DNA from: Saccoglossus kowalevskii
Taxonomy: Eukaryota > Hemichordata > Enteropneusta > Harrimaniidae
NCBI RefSeq assembly: GCF_000003605.2
Contig: NW_003126899.1
Coordinates: 111,580-127,777 of the forward strand
Direction of reading: 5' to 3'
DNA: 16,198 nt
A program made the translations under genes and the position numbers. The notes below the pieces were generated by a model. The model was not told the DNA's origin and did not search any database. It saw only the letters and a program-made list of their open reading frames with translations. Positions 1 through 12,500 of this stretch are shown piece after piece (within the stretch, counting starts at the first letter, position 1; each line of letters starts with the position of its first letter).

Positions 1-361
1 GTAACTGGTACAACTGACTAAAATGAGCGAGGGGTTGACATTTTTCGACAAATTTAAGCAACACCCAATTTGCGATTTTTAAAATTACTGAAAATAATTA
101 CAATATAAATATAAAAAATAAAGAATGGTTGTTGTATACACACGCTAGATATTACTTGTCTAAATGGGCAAAGACCAAAGTGTTTTGCAATATTACAAGT
201 CATCTTGCTAACTGACTGCCCGAATAATTCTCACAACGATTGTAATGACACCATTTTTAAGGCCTCCATGGTTGCTGACTGTGAAGCCTGCAATGAACCA
301 CATGATTTACTAATTACACAATCATCAGAAACTTAAGTAATTTCACTTTGAATCTTCTCAG
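1..361 (+). other. Upstream MMS19 intron (partial)
   Basis: No exon, repeat or RNA gene is evident. By position it is the 3' part of the intron that precedes window exon 1. Confidence 0.6.
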
Positions 362-506
362 AGTACATATGATAATTTACCAAAAGGTTGTGAGGTACAG
401 TTAGTGCAAGCCATTTACAAAGAAGTTCATGTACAAAGTATGATTCAAGTTGACAGAAGATCAGTTTATGCAATACTTTCAAATCTGCTTGATACAAGGA
501 TCAAAG
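362..506 (+). CDS. MMS19: MMS19 window exon 1
   Basis: Acceptor TTCTCAG ends at 361; donor AAAG|GTACAT begins at 507. It encodes residues 1-48 of the visible protein, from STYDNLPKGCE through KEVHVQSMIQVDRRSVYAIL, and leaves one base (phase 1). This matches the human segment around FQEVHVQSLPQVDRHTVYNI in the N-terminal MMS19 domain. It is the first exon visible; no earlier coding exon is evident in 1-361. Confidence 0.93.
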
Positions 507-3500
507 GTACATTTATCAATGCTACTGATCATTGCGTAATGCATGTGTCAGATTTGTGTTGATAAACATTAATTTTTCTATAATCCCATATTATGAGCTA
601 TTAGGTGTGCATGGGCTCAGAGGACATGGAGGACAAGAAAGGGGGATTAAAATACGTCTTATTTTAATGATCCAGCATGATGTAAATGCAAGTTCTTGCT
701 TATTTGACGTTTTATTTTGAAATGTGCTTCTAATAGAGCAAATGCATTAGAAACTACAATAGTTACAACCAATCAAAACAGACTGTTCAATGCAGCCTAT
801 ATCTGAATTTAACTCTGTTATTCTCCAGATTTACAAAGTCTTGGAAGAGATTTTGTGTTTGGTTACATCCAGTGTATGGATGGTGAGAAAGATCCAAGGA
901 ATCTGACGATGATATTCCGATGTGTACCAATTATTATTCACAACTTTCCCATTGGTAAGGACTGCATCAAAAAATATGTACACAATACACAATTCCAATT
1001 ATTTGCACCCACTACCAACAAAAGAACATGAATGGGTGTAACAAATATGATCCAATAAAAAACTGGATATAGTTCTTAATCACTCATCATTTTCAATAAT
1101 AAAATCTTTTATTAATAGCCGTCCAAAAATCCACATCTTCAGTCCTTAATCCAATTCTCATTACCAAATCACTGTCACTAGATGGATTTATTAAACAGAT
1201 GTGGTAAATAATTATTTGTTTCTGGTGACTGTTTACTGTGGAAAACAGACCTTGAACAATTATAATATGCACCGCTAGTAATGTTCTTAGGGAATTTCTT
1301 GAGTACTTTGGGTTTGTGTACACGCCTTGTATTTTGCACCTACTGTAACATTTACACATTTTTCAATATTTTAAACAAAGTTTGCACATTTTGATCAAAA
1401 CAGTTGACTTTGGTGTTTATGTGAGTAATGGTTTTTAATTTGGTTGACTGATAGAAAGTATTGCTTTTAATAACCTTTTCACCACCAAATTTGTCTGCAC
1501 TTTTTTTTTATATTCTTCAATATTTCTCGAAATGGAGCCAGCAGACAAAATTTGAGTCAATTTTCAGTTTTTACTCAAAAAATATGGTTATCTTTCTTCC
1601 AATCTTCTGAAGGGAAGTGCAGACTATAAACGGAACTATTTTGTAAATTTGTGATGAAAAGAGGGATCTGGTAGTGAAAAGGTTAATGGAATATTTATAT
1701 TCAGTTGAGTGACTGTGATTGAAACCACAAAGTAGTGAAATTCAAATATGAGAATTTTGATGTCGATAATCCAGCATTTGTTTTATTTTGTGTACTGGTA
1801 GATGTTTTCATTGAAGAACTTTTTGAAGTTGTGTCATGCTACTTTCCCATTGATTTCACTCCTCCGCCAAATGATCCCTACAAAGTCACACAAGAAGAGC
1901 TCGTCTTAGGTCTCAGAAAGTGTCTCGCCGCGACGCCAAAATTTGCAGAGGTGAGAAAAAAAAATCTTTCCTAGATTTTGATTCGCTGAGATCACAATTT
2001 TTTAGGCAAAAACTGTAATAGTTATTGATAAGGAAATATTAACTATATGTAAGACACCTAAGCAGTCCTGTGAATATCCAAGAAACTTTGTAGCTTCCAT
2101 GAATATTAACCTTTATTGAAGAGGATAATATCTTAATATCTCTTTTTGAATACCGTATGTTGTGAAGCTAGCTTTTGAATAAAACTGTTGCATTTGTATA
2201 TGAATGAGTGATGTATTCAAAAACTTAAATTAAATTATCACAATATATTAAACTCTTAAACTTTCTGTGGACAACTAAATAAAACTTGAAGTTATTTAAC
2301 CAAATGAATGGCACTTTTGCAACCTTCCTTCTTTCAAAGATTATAAAAACATATTTGGTACAAAATTGGAAGCAAGTTTGATGAAAACTAGCATTAAACT
2401 GAATATATATGAAATCAATGTATGATAGCCTATCTAGAAGAGAACCCAAAACTTGTTTAATGTGTTATCGTTCTTTGTTAGCATTGTTTGCCGTTGTTGA
2501 TGGAGAAGTTATCGTCTGATGTGCAGCGTGCAAAGATTGATTCTTTTCTCACATTAGCCGAGTGTTGTGAAGTGTATGGTGAAGATGATCTCATGGAGTT
2601 TTTACCCGCAATGTGGTCAACAATAAGACGAGAGGTATAACATTGTAGAGTTGCTGTTAGTCTACTTTTTCAGAAAATGTTTTCAGTAAAATTTCCTAAT
2701 TTGAGAAACATTTTTTTTTTAATTCTACTCATTTTGTATTCAAATGACCTGCCTCAAGTGTTTTTTTTGGATGAAAATATTTTAATTTTGTGAAAGACAC
2801 AGTTCTCAAGATAGTGAAAATCAGATTGGGAAAATTTATAATGCAACGTAGCAAATTTCTCTAGTGTTCCATGGTACATGGTTTCAGTGACAAATATAAT
2901 CAAATACTGTTGAATACTTTATTTTCGCTTAGAATTGATTATCGCTATTTTCGATAATGGAATGATTTAGTAAAAATAAAATCCAGCGAATATACCTTTT
3001 TTCCTATATTTTACATTCACTCATCAAAAATCAGTTAAAATATATTCCATACAAAACATCTAAAAAGTCTATTAAGCGAAAATCAATTCCAGCTAAAATA
3101 AAGTATTTTACAATAGCGAAACTCTGTATTTTTATAGATATTACTGTCCTCTGTAGTTTATATAATGAAAGTAATCTTGTTGTGCTATGAAATATGGAAT
3201 AAATTACATGTAAATTAATCTTAAAATTATGTCTTGTGTTCATTTCATTTAGGTGTTCCAAGCTTTTAGTCATGAAGTAGAAAAATCTGCTTTAACTTGC
3301 CTGTGTTCTATTGTGAAAACACTGTCCAATGCTGTCAGCAATGCCAATAAAGCCGCTGGTGGTTTGGATGAATTTTTAGACTTGGTCCTAAAAGGTAAGT
3401 AACAGTTTAATCTGATTAATTTCCTTTTATTTTCATACACAGTGAGAATACTAAAAGATTTTACAATTTGTAATCTTGTTTTGTTTTTTTCTAACTTATT

Positions 3501-6500
3501 CATTGTTTATGATGAGCCTTACTAAAACATAAATGTTTACATAGAGACTTGTTTCTACGACTGCGACTCAGTAAGCACAAAACTTTGGCATAACAGAAAT
3601 ATGTGTCAAAATTGGTCATAGTTCAAGATCAAATAGCATGTTTCAAATTATGCCACAAAGCATTTAGTTAAATAATTAATTATGCATGAAACATTCTTAT
3701 AACCATTGTAATATAACAAAGATGTTGGTAAGGTGATTCACACCAAGTCACAGTCAGGTTGACTATACCAGGGATGACTATACCAGTTTTATTTTGAGTA
3801 AGATGTATGGGTGAATTTTGTTCAAAACTGAAAACTTTTACTGAATGCTATTCCAAAGCCATATTTCTGACATGCCCTGACCTGATTTTGTTCAAAATTC
3901 ACATATACATGTACATCATTTCATACATGTGCACCTGAATTGGTTTCATGTTGCAATTCAAGAAATGGCATTCATTGCAGAATGGGATAAAATCGACATT
4001 TATGCACAAGTCTGCTTCAATATGGCTGACTGGTTTTAGTTTAGTTCACTATTGCATAAAACTGGACTGTTCTCTCAAATAAGTAAAGTAAGTAAAATTT
4101 TTCAGCAAAATTATTGCAATATTTGTGATTCAAAATTCAAATGCTGATTTACTGGTAATGTATTTTCTTCACAGATTGTAGTAAACATTTACGAGACCCT
4201 GGACTGCGACTGATGTTACCAACTAGTAAGTTACTGCAGTCTGCTGCCAGTGCATCAGATCCAGCTTGTTATAAAATCATTTCTGCAGTTGTACCGATAT
4301 TACTGGAGCAGTTCCATAAGTGCAAACAGGTATACAAACGGATTTCATCTATTTCTTGTATGTTTGGTTGTACATGAATTTCCTGACATTTTTTTTTATC
4401 CGGGTACTTTCACCGCAGACAATGGGTGAAAAAAAATGTACTTTGGGACTCTACTGAACAGTGTACCGCTAAATGTACAACATGTATAAATTTGGTTGCT
4501 CAAGATTTCCACAAAATTATGTTTGTGCTGTTTTCTTGATTTTATCTGTTTTCGTCAGCCCCTCAACTGGTGTTCCACAGCCACTTGCAGATAGCCCATA
4601 GGAATACATGGTACAGTTGTGCACATAGAATGTTCTGTGACATAGCTCCGCTCCCGAGAATAGGGTATTTGTATATCAGGGAATACTTGTATGTAAATTT
4701 GGTGACCAAATTCTTCTAGTTAGTCTTTCTGAAATAAAGAGAAATCTCATGATTTATTAACGTTTCACAATAACTAATGCAAGAAATCCAAGTGCACTTT
4801 TAAAAACATAATCACACAGGCTGAACTGTGGATTTTTCACCAGAACATTACACTTTACCGACAACAGTCAGGTTGAGGTTGTTATGCCATTTATTGATGT
4901 TAGGAGAGGTCATTTAGATGGTGGATAGGATACGATTATATCATTAAGGACGTTCGTCTGTAGCATTATTACAATCAAATATTATCTAAACAGGTGTGAG
5001 AGTTTTATTTGCACATTTTAAGATTAAACGAAAATTCATGTTTTAATATCAAAGTGTGCACATGAAGACGTTTGCATGAAAATCTCATCTTAAACATCAT
5101 GTCAAATTGCTGTATAATTTGTCGCTGACATCACTCATATGAACGAGCTCTAAGGGCAGTCATATCATGTGATAACCCCATATTATTTGACCACAAAATG
5201 AATCTTGTTTTGTCTCTATTCAGGTGAATGAAAGAGTCTCTCTGCTGCATGCTGCATTGGATTTCATCAAAGTCTGTAAAAGTTTCACCTTTGGAGATGA
5301 CACCCCAAGTCCAGTTATTCCATTCAAAGACTCCCTAGCTTCTCTGTTTTTATCACTTCTCAGTGATCACAGCTCTCAGCTACGATGTATTGGAATTACT
5401 GGACTGGTTGGACTTATGTCATTGAATGCAATTATGAATATTAATGAGAAGAAGCTTGCAGCTATGCATTTCACAAATATAGTTCTGACAGATCAAGATA
5501 ACAAAGTTTGGTAAATAGTGTGGGACAGTGTTTTGTCTCATTGTATTTTCCCTTTGTGTCGTTCTCTCCAACAATTTAGACCAAAAATAGCCAGCAGTTA
5601 CTTTTGTGTTGGTATATATAACACAGATTAAATTGATACACTAAGCAAGTTTCAAGTTCTGTCATTACCTTTAGAAAGTTGTGCGCTCTGGTGTGAAAAC
5701 GTTCTAATTCACCTTGATCATCAGGGAAACCAACGAATAAATTGCGTGAGCTAGCACTAAATCTCCCATTCCTGATGGACTGATGGCGCTATGACTAAAA
5801 ATACATCTATTGTTCTCTTCTTATTATAAGAGTGTACTGGTAGTGTAATCGTTTTTTCAAATAGAGAAAAAAAGGTTTTGTCTTGTTTTGTCAGAAAAAA
5901 TTTGAAAATAATAGAACTTGTTCAAAAGTTCAAGTTTCTGACTTTCATTCTTGTTCACAGTTCTGAAGCTGTGACAGCGCTGGCTTTTATGTCCATGGAG
6001 TTCTCATTATTAGTAAAAGAGGAAGTCCTACCACAACTGATCAAAGAACTTGGTGAGTGGTTTATTTATTCATATTAGGTTGTTTCCTTTTGTTCCATTT
6101 TGTTGTGTATTTGTATTATACACATTTTACCCATACTCGCTGTATAGGAATAAAACATTTTTCCTCTATATTAAATATTAAGACTGTATTTAATTGTAAT
6201 TTGTATGATACCAACCAGATATCTTGATAATTGAATCCATCAATCAATTGAATCAATCAAGTACGTTGCTGCTATTGCTACCATGAAAAAGAATTAATTT
6301 GGGCCATTCTGTACTGTTTCCCAAAACCTTGCTTGCACTGACTAGTTAGTGGTAGCCCCCACTCCTGATGAATCTATTGCAGCAGGGGACATACTATACC
6401 TTGGCATTGAGCACATCTTCTCTATATGTTCTAAAACATTGAAGATTATAGTAAGATTAAAAGTACATTATTATACATCTGTCATCATAATGACATAAGT

Positions 6501-9500
6501 TACAGCGTGCCGTAAGTTTGCGGTATTTTCATCCTACCATATAAGGAAATGCATATTCCGAGTATGGAATGATTATGCGCGTAAGCGTCCTCTAATAATA
6601 AAAACAAACATGGCTGCCACCCGGATCTGTTCTAAACATTTTGTATTTTGACATTCCCAGGGTGTAATCTTGGAAGGAAAAGATGTATAATAATAAGGTT
6701 ATTACAAGGATACCTCAAAGTATGCACTCAGACAGTACGCCGTCACATCGACCTCCTCTGCACCTTGGTCGATACTCCCACTGTACTGTCTTTGTGCATA
6801 CTTTGAGGTATTCTCATAATAACCTCATATTATAACTATACGGTCACTGACTTGATAGTAATGATAATACATTGTTACAACTTCTTCAACCAGATTTGCC
6901 ATCTGATTAACAACATACTGCCCCAATACTTCTGAGGCTTACTGCAGTAAACTGACAGTATCTGTTAACTTTACTAATAGATAGCAGAGCCACCGGTACA
7001 AGACATCGTTTTATAGTAAATACATTAGCTGGTATATCCATGCATTCAGATATAGTGTTAACAACAATTCCAGTTATGCTGCAACATCTTGGCACACTCA
7101 GTGAAGGTAATTTTTTTTTAAAAAGATCATTAAGACATTTATAACCAGAATTATTTATAGAAACATCTAAACACATTGCCTGGTGAAAATGTCCACAAAT
7201 AGGTTTATATACAACCACATTAGCAGTCATAGAGTACCCTAGTAGTTGAAAACTACCAGCACAATTGCTTTGATACTTTATGTAGGTACCTTGCATGGAC
7301 CCATGTTACATTTGTTCATTTCGTGACCATATCTTCAATTCTCTTTTTTGCAAATATTTTTGTTATTTTTGGTAAAAATTTTACTTATAACTTCTTCTTG
7401 TAAACTACCAGCTCAATTGGTTTTATACTTGGCATATAGGTACCTTGGGTGGACCTCGGTCAGATTTCTTCATTTCATGATGATAACTTCAATTCTCTAT
7501 TTTTGGTGAATATTATTGTCATTTTTGTTGAAAAATGCTATTTTGAACTTCTTGAAAACTACCAGCTTCGCTTTGATACATTGTCAGATTTGACTATTTC
7601 ATAGTTGTATCTTCAATTCTCTAATTTGGCAAATATTTTTGTCATTTTTTTAACTTCTTCTTGAGAACTATCAACCTAATTTGATATTTGAAGTGTACAT
7701 TATTTTTGTGAACAATTTGTTTGATGAAGTTCAGTTGACATGTTCTTAACAGCTAGAACCAAACTACTTTTTTTTTGGGGGGGGGGTTAACCACGTTTTG
7801 TCTTATAGGTGTGTGTTGCTTGACTTGGCTCCCACAATATTCTTGCAGGACAGTGGAGCTATATTAACCGCCCGGTTGTATGTTTTAGTGTGCATGGGAC
7901 TGGTAATCAACTATTAGACTATCTGTGATTGTACACTGACCCACCTCATGAATTATATAATTTTATTTCTTATTTAGATAACACAGCTGAGTCCCTGGAA
8001 ACTGCCGTCAATACCATACAGAGTATAGACATCGTAGTCAATTCTAATATATCAGATGAACAATGTCTAGACTTTTTCCATTCTAAATTATTACCACAAC
8101 TTTTAAGGATAACCGTAGATCAAGCATTGCAAGTAAACAATTATATATTATGTAAAGAGGATGTTGTGAGTAGTATTGCTACTGTATGTCGCAATATTGC
8201 CAAGGTATTGGATGACAGGTGAGTCAATTTATGTGTTTGTGTTTGTCATCTAGAGAGAGAGCTACGAGTACTTAGTTTAAAACTTGATTGTAAATGAAAT
8301 GGAAAAAAATGGCTTCACGCCATTATGATCACTGTACCGCCTTTGTGCATACTTTGCAGTATTCTTGTGATAACCAGTCATGATTAATTATTGAGGAATA
8401 TAAACAATATTTACATATCATTTACATAAATTTACATAACATTTACATATCATTTACACACATTTATATAACATTTACATCTCGTATATATAATATTTAA
8501 ATCTTGTTTACTTTTGTGAGCTCATTTCTCCAAAGCAACTACTACTACACCAGATTCATTTGACTTTTATTTTTTCAGGGTTGCTTCAAATCTTGTATCA
8601 AACACAATATCACTATTTTTAGATGGAAACCTTGAAAATATTGGTCTTAAACAATCATCACAACATTTTCGGCCATTGGAGGTGAGTTTGAGAACTTAAT
8701 TGATTTATCTACAGTGATTTCTAGTGTATTGATCCAAATATTAATTATTATTAATTGTTGTGTAAGCATTTTTTAGCATTGTAGGTGTCAGATATTGGAT
8801 TGAGGAGATAACATTTAATAATATCATTGTGACTGAATCTTGTGTTTACGTTGTAGATTTCATCACCATGGCAACATACACAGTTAGTGAGTCTGCTAAC
8901 TTCTATAATTTGTTCAATGAAGACTTTTGAGTTGAGTTCACAATGTTTGGAATTGATGGAAAAACTACTGAAGCTGTCCTTGTCTAGTGAGCATCACCTT
9001 ACCTGTGTGTCCGCTGCTAAATGCTACGCTGGACTCGTCAACAAACACAAACAAGGTATGGGTTGCCTTCATTGAATATGATGGAACCATATGGTTTCCA
9101 TAGTGACATTTACTTGGCAATATTATGGAAATGAGCAATTGAATATGAATGATTAACCATATATAGATATGCCCATATATAGATATGCCCATATATGGAC
9201 ATCAATAATTTTCACCAACATCCTGAAAATCCATACCTGAGTACATTCAGGCAGTGTTATTAGATTTGAGAAGTCACACCCTATCAGTTGAACACAATCA
9301 ATACTCTTCAATAGTCCCATGTACTGTGAGTGTTCTCAATACACATTACATAAAGAACCAAGGCATGGGTTTCCTATTGATGAATAAATTAAACAAAAAA
9401 ACATATAAAGTACCTGTTAGTTGTTCAGGGGGTTGACGGGGATGGACTAGAAGAATGTGCTACTGTCTATATATTCAAAAACTGGTTAGTACTGTTCCTG

Positions 9501-12500
9501 CCATCCAGAAAAAGTGTATTTGCACTCTGGGTGCTAGGTAGTGAATCTTGCTAATTTCATCTCTGATTATTTGTTTTAAAGGTACTGATTTGGATTCCTC
9601 ACTCGAGACTGTAGTTGAATCAACCTGTAGGATGCTTCAAGATGAGATTTCAGACCAAAATATTTATAACCGACAGAAGGCATTAACACTCTGGTTATGG
9701 GTATGTACTTATCACTGAAAACAAAGCAGATTTTCTAATTTACCATTAAAGTGCTACAGTAGCACATACATGATGCTTATGACAAAAATGTCTCTGTACT
9801 TGTGGTCACGATATTTTATTAATCCAGTATCCAACAAATACAATGTTTGGGTGTGTGTCTGCTGGCGCTGTCTTTTTCCATTCATTTTGGCTCTCCATGG
9901 AGGCTTTCAACAGGTCATGTGTTAACTATGTCACTATCGATGATATCCATTTTCAGATTTATTCATTTCATGACTGTATCACTCAAGTTTTCTTCTTCCA
10001 TTTTGTTTTCAGGTGACTAAAGCACTGGTATTAAGAGCACATTTCAAATCAACGCAATTTACAACCAAGTTAATTTCTTTATTTGAAGACCATCAACTTT
10101 CTCAGATGGCAGCTGATGGTTTTTACATCATTCTAAGTGAAAGTCAAGATGTATTGAATAAAGATATGCATTGTGATATTAAATTAATGTACAGACAGAG
10201 ATTATTTATGCAGACATTGCCAAGAATACTGGCAGGATTTGAGAAAGCAAATGAAGGTAGGATTTGTCACGAATACAAATCTATCACTCATTCAGCAGCC
10301 AGCTTGCAATAAATAATGCCACACTCAAAATTGGATATCGTTATACTTTGTATTGCCATCAAGATTGATTGCATTACTTTGACAATAAACATCCATGTAA
10401 TCAAACTTGTATATATACACATGTATGTACAATCACAAGTCGCAATAGGTCAGTCACTAACTAACATTACGGTACATGGTCCACTACAATATCACTGCCA
10501 TCACAGTCCATGGATTACTAATCATTCACTGTATTCAAGTATCTATATATCACTAAACGTGCAGCCCTGTGATATTGTTGCAACCAGTCATCATGATGCA
10601 GTTAGTCCACCATCAAAGCATTGAGAAACCATTCATTCATTTATTCATTCAATCAATCATTTATTCATTCATTGGAAGACCAATAGGAGCAAGTCCCAGG
10701 TGGAGATGTAGGTTCGTGGGCACTTGGGAGTGAAATATTTTTTTTTTTGCTTTTTATTATCCAGTCTTGGCTATAGACTGTTAACCTGGGTGTTAATTTA
10801 ATTTTGTGAAAAGTGATGAAAGTTGACCTTGGTGGTCAAAGGGTTAATCAACTGGCTTTGTTTATTTCCAGACAAGAAACAATATTACTTGAGTGCATTG
10901 TCTCATCTCCTGCAGTTTATACCAAAACAAGTATTGCTAAGTGAGTTACCTCCACTGATGCCAATGTTAGTACAGTCGCTGTACTGTCAAGATGTTGGAT
11001 TATACGTCTCTACGTCAGACACGTTGTCCATGCTGATACAGGATGCACCCACTGTAATATCACTGTATGTAGATACCTTGCTGCCACAACTATTGACATT
11101 AAGTACATATCAACAAAGTATGGTAAGTGAATATAAACAGTGGGAGTAGATAATGTAGATTTTAGGGGTTCATTGATTGCTTTCTTCCACTTAATTTCTC
11201 CAGATGTGCAGACTAAATTTCTCAATTTTTGCTTCCCAGTTTATACTATACATGCTCCATATTTTTATTCTAAATCAGACTCAAAATAACTGTCAGCCAT
11301 ATTGTTACTAAAAAACAACTGATTCTGTTAAAATTTGTTATGTTGGTAATACCTGTTAGCAAACTGAGGTATGTGGCTGACTGGTGGCCATTTGTACATA
11401 ATACTTAATACATAATTATTTTTTGCACATTTCTGCTACATACAAAATGCACACTATATTTGTTACATATTAATGTTTTTAATTCCCTTTTTGTGGCATA
11501 GCCAAGAGTCAAACTCCTAATGTTAACCATTCCCATATACATCACCATGGCATAGTCGGGATTGACTCCTCTCTGCTGCTTTCCTTTCCATGGTGTTTTA
11601 ACCTTTTCACCACCAGTTTTCTCTTTTCATCACAAATTTACAAAATAGTCTGCATTTATAGTCTGCATTTCCTTCAGAAGACCGGGACAAATATAGCCAA
11701 ATTTTTTAGTGTTCATTTCCATAGATATTGAAGAATATAAGAAAAAAGTGCAGACAAATTTGGGTGGGAAAGTCTAGTGGTGAGGTTAAGCACATACTAC
11801 TTATACAGATTCTACACTTTCTTTACTTGGCCTTTTGTCAATTTCTAACACATTAGGCATATGTTTCCTCTATAAGAAACTTAAAATCTTACAATACTTA
11901 TTTTAATACACAGATTTTGGAAGAATTATTACTTGCTAAACACGTATAACAATGAGAAATGACAAGATAAAAACTTGGCCAAATGAACAGTGCATACTAG
12001 GCTTCTCTCCTTGTTTGGAATCTTTAGCATTATGTTACGTAAATGTGATATAAGCTATGAATCACAATGTCAATGCATTCATCACTATGCCAGCACAATA
12101 CATTGTCAGAAGAAATAATGTGAATACATTTTTTTACAGAAAGTGAGAATAGCCGCTCTGAAATGCATTGGTTTGTTTGTCACTCTGCCTACCCATGTGG
12201 TAAGTCTGTAATGTATTGGTTTGTTAGTCACTATGCCTACCCATGTGGTAAGTCTGTAATGTATTGGTTTGTTAGTCACTATGCCTACCCATGTGGTAAG
12301 TCTGTAATGTATTGGTTTGTTAGTCACTATGCCTACCCATGTGGTAAGTCTGTAATGTATTGGTTTGTTTGTCACTCTGCCTACCCATGTGGTAAGTCTG
12401 TAATGTATTGGTTTGTTAGTCACTATGCCTACCCATGTGGTAAGTCTGTAATGTATTGGTTTGCCTACCAATGTGGTAAGTCTGTAATGTATTGGTTTAA

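Larger units (their letters stand above)
7107..7977 (+). other. MMS19 intron 9
   Basis: Dominated by the ~152-bp tandem repeat (7248-7690) and the T9-G10 run. No exon needed here by comparison with human MMS19. Confidence 0.7.
8219..8578 (+). other. MMS19 intron 10
   Basis: Carries the 8331-8376 repeat fragment and the ATTTACAT-type tandem tract; little else. Confidence 0.7.
10257..10871 (+). other. MMS19 intron 14
   Basis: Holds the ATTC microsatellite (10631-10673) and the piggyBac-like remnant (10781-10847). The open frame at 10316-10624 has no conserved features. Confidence 0.7.

Noticed and set aside
1735-1974. 79-codon open frame as a separate small gene
   Set aside because: The conserved part is MMS19 exon 3 (1802-1950); the flanks are intron read through.
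6956-6958. CAG as alternative acceptor for MMS19 exon 9
   Set aside because: It would start in phase 0, but exon 8 ends in phase 1. The TAG at 6978-6980 gives the right phase.
6907-7296. 129-codon open frame on the minus strand
   Set aside because: It overlaps MMS19 exon 9, which is supported by homology and phase on the plus strand, and it runs on into the degenerate tandem repeat.
10316-10624. 102-codon open frame in intron 14
   Set aside because: No recognisable domain and biased low-complexity content; exons 14 and 15 join directly without it.
10700-10750. AGGTTCGTGGGC resembling a tRNA-type internal promoter (B box) followed by a T run, as in a SINE
   Set aside because: The match to GGTTCGANNCC is partial and no A box lies at the right distance upstream.
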